DNA from: JADIYM01 sp964641945
Lineage (GTDB): Bacteria; Acidobacteriota; Blastocatellia; UBA7656; JADIYM01
DNA length: 13,461 bases
Direction of reading: 5' to 3'
Assembly (NCBI GenBank): GCA_964641945.1
Contig: CAZXLQ010000130.1
Span: 1 to 13,461, forward strand
The position numbers and the translations under genes are program-made. Shown here one piece after another: positions 13,027 through 13,461 of the stretch (position 1 is the first letter of the stretch; the number at the start of each line of letters is the position of its first letter). The notes below the pieces were generated by a model. That model saw nothing but the letters and a program-made list of their open reading frames with translations. It searched no databases and was not told the origin of the DNA.

Positions 13027-13461
13027 ATGATCGCGATCTTCAGCGGCACGCGGTCCGACCATCCGATGGCGGATCTCAAGGAGGCCAAGCGCCTCCTTTC
13101 GGCGCTGTCGTCCGAGCCCCTCGCCGCGCTCGAGGAGCTCGCCCACTGGCTCGAGTCGGTCACGGCCGAAGCGTCGTTCAAGCCCGAGACGCGCGCCCAG
13201 CTCGTCCAGCTGATCGACGAGGCGGGACAGCTCCCCGCCCGCAAGCTCGCCCGCGAGTACCTCGGCGCCTCGCGCCAGGGCAAGCTGCAGGAAAACCGGC
13301 ACTGGAGCGTCATCCACGCGTTCTGGAAGGCCTCGGCCCTCGGCTACGTCACCTGCCTCGACGCTTACGCCACCGGCGCGAAGGGCGACGATGCGCTCAA
13401 GGGCTCGGTCCCGCTCCTCGCCCTGCGCGCCCTGCGCTGTCTCGCGACGCAGCTCAAGTGG
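13027..13461 (+). CDS. Unrecognised protein, N-terminal 145 residues (runs off the window)
   Basis: Open to the end of the window without a stop. It starts MIAIFSGTRSDHPMADLKEA and continues KRLLSALSSEPLAALEELAHWLESVTAEASFKPETRAQLVQLIDEAGQLPARKLAREYL, then ENRHWSVIHAFWKASALGYVTCLDAY. The ATG at 13027 has GAGGGGAG just upstream; Met14 (MADLKEAK) is a possible alternative start. The visible part looks almost wholly alpha-helical, soluble, with no signal peptide and no motif I can name. Third-codon-position GC is very high, as expected for a real gene of this genome, and the antisense frames here are its shadows. No function is assigned. Confidence 0.8.
   Translation, partial: MIAIFSGTRSDHPMADLKEAKRLLSALSSEPLAALEELAHWLESVTAEASFKPETRAQLVQLIDEAGQLPARKLAREYLGASRQGKLQENRHWSVIHAFWKASALGYVTCLDAYATGAKGDDALKGSVPLLALRALRCLATQLKW

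Noticed and set aside
12946..13317. Minus-strand ORFs opposite the last gene
   Set aside because: They are antisense to the continuous plus-strand frame from 13027, which has a good RBS and codon-position bias.

Overview
The window comes from a GC-rich proteobacterial chromosome. The left flank holds the 3' end of a Fur/Irr-like regulator gene and an intact tRNA-Thr(CGT). The right flank holds a PEP-CTERM (exosortase-sorted) secreted protein gene. This suggests a beta- or gammaproteobacterium with an exosortase system; I cannot name the genus.

Between the flanks sits one integrated element of about 10.46 kb. A perfect 46-bp direct repeat bounds it: 410-455, which begins exactly at the anticodon loop of the tRNA, and 10868-10913. 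Every element gene I accept is on the minus strand, running from the integrase next to attR towards attL. The order is: P4-type tyrosine integrase (9473-10678); a 174-aa unknown; an AlpA-type HTH protein; an 89-aa unknown; a DUF1376/YdaU-like protein; an AEP-like primase with a C-terminal zinc motif; an SF2 helicase with a zinc ribbon; a 65-aa ORF laid over a cluster of TACCGCGGTA palindromes; HNH endonuclease; P27-like small terminase; large terminase; three tiny ORFs; an HK97-fold major capsid protein; and two more tiny ORFs. A minus-strand intrinsic terminator (546-569) ends the series just inside attL. Most junctions overlap (ATGA, GTGA or TGATG). The one large gap, 116 nt before alpA, is a likely regulatory region.

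The element encodes integration, replication initiation, packaging and a capsid. I see no portal, prohead protease, head-tail connector, tail, lysis or repressor gene. The best reading is a capsid-forming phage satellite (cf-PICI-like) reduced to capsid plus terminase, which would have to borrow portal, protease and tails from a helper phage. In HK97-type order the terL-to-capsid interval carries portal and protease; here it carries ORFs of 89, 38 and 105 aa. About 12-bp-period repeats (CGGTCCCCGTATC and variants) sit inside both ends, two at the left and four at the right, and look like integrase arm-type sites.

Right of attR is a strong plus-strand terminator (10916-10947), probably the original terminator of the tRNA gene, now about 10.5 kb away from it. 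Next comes a decayed ParE-like toxin gene with two in-frame TAG codons, then a candidate sigma-54 promoter driving the PEP-CTERM gene (11568-12518) with its own terminator. After a spacer with no convincing gene, an unrecognised gene starts at 13027 and runs off the window.
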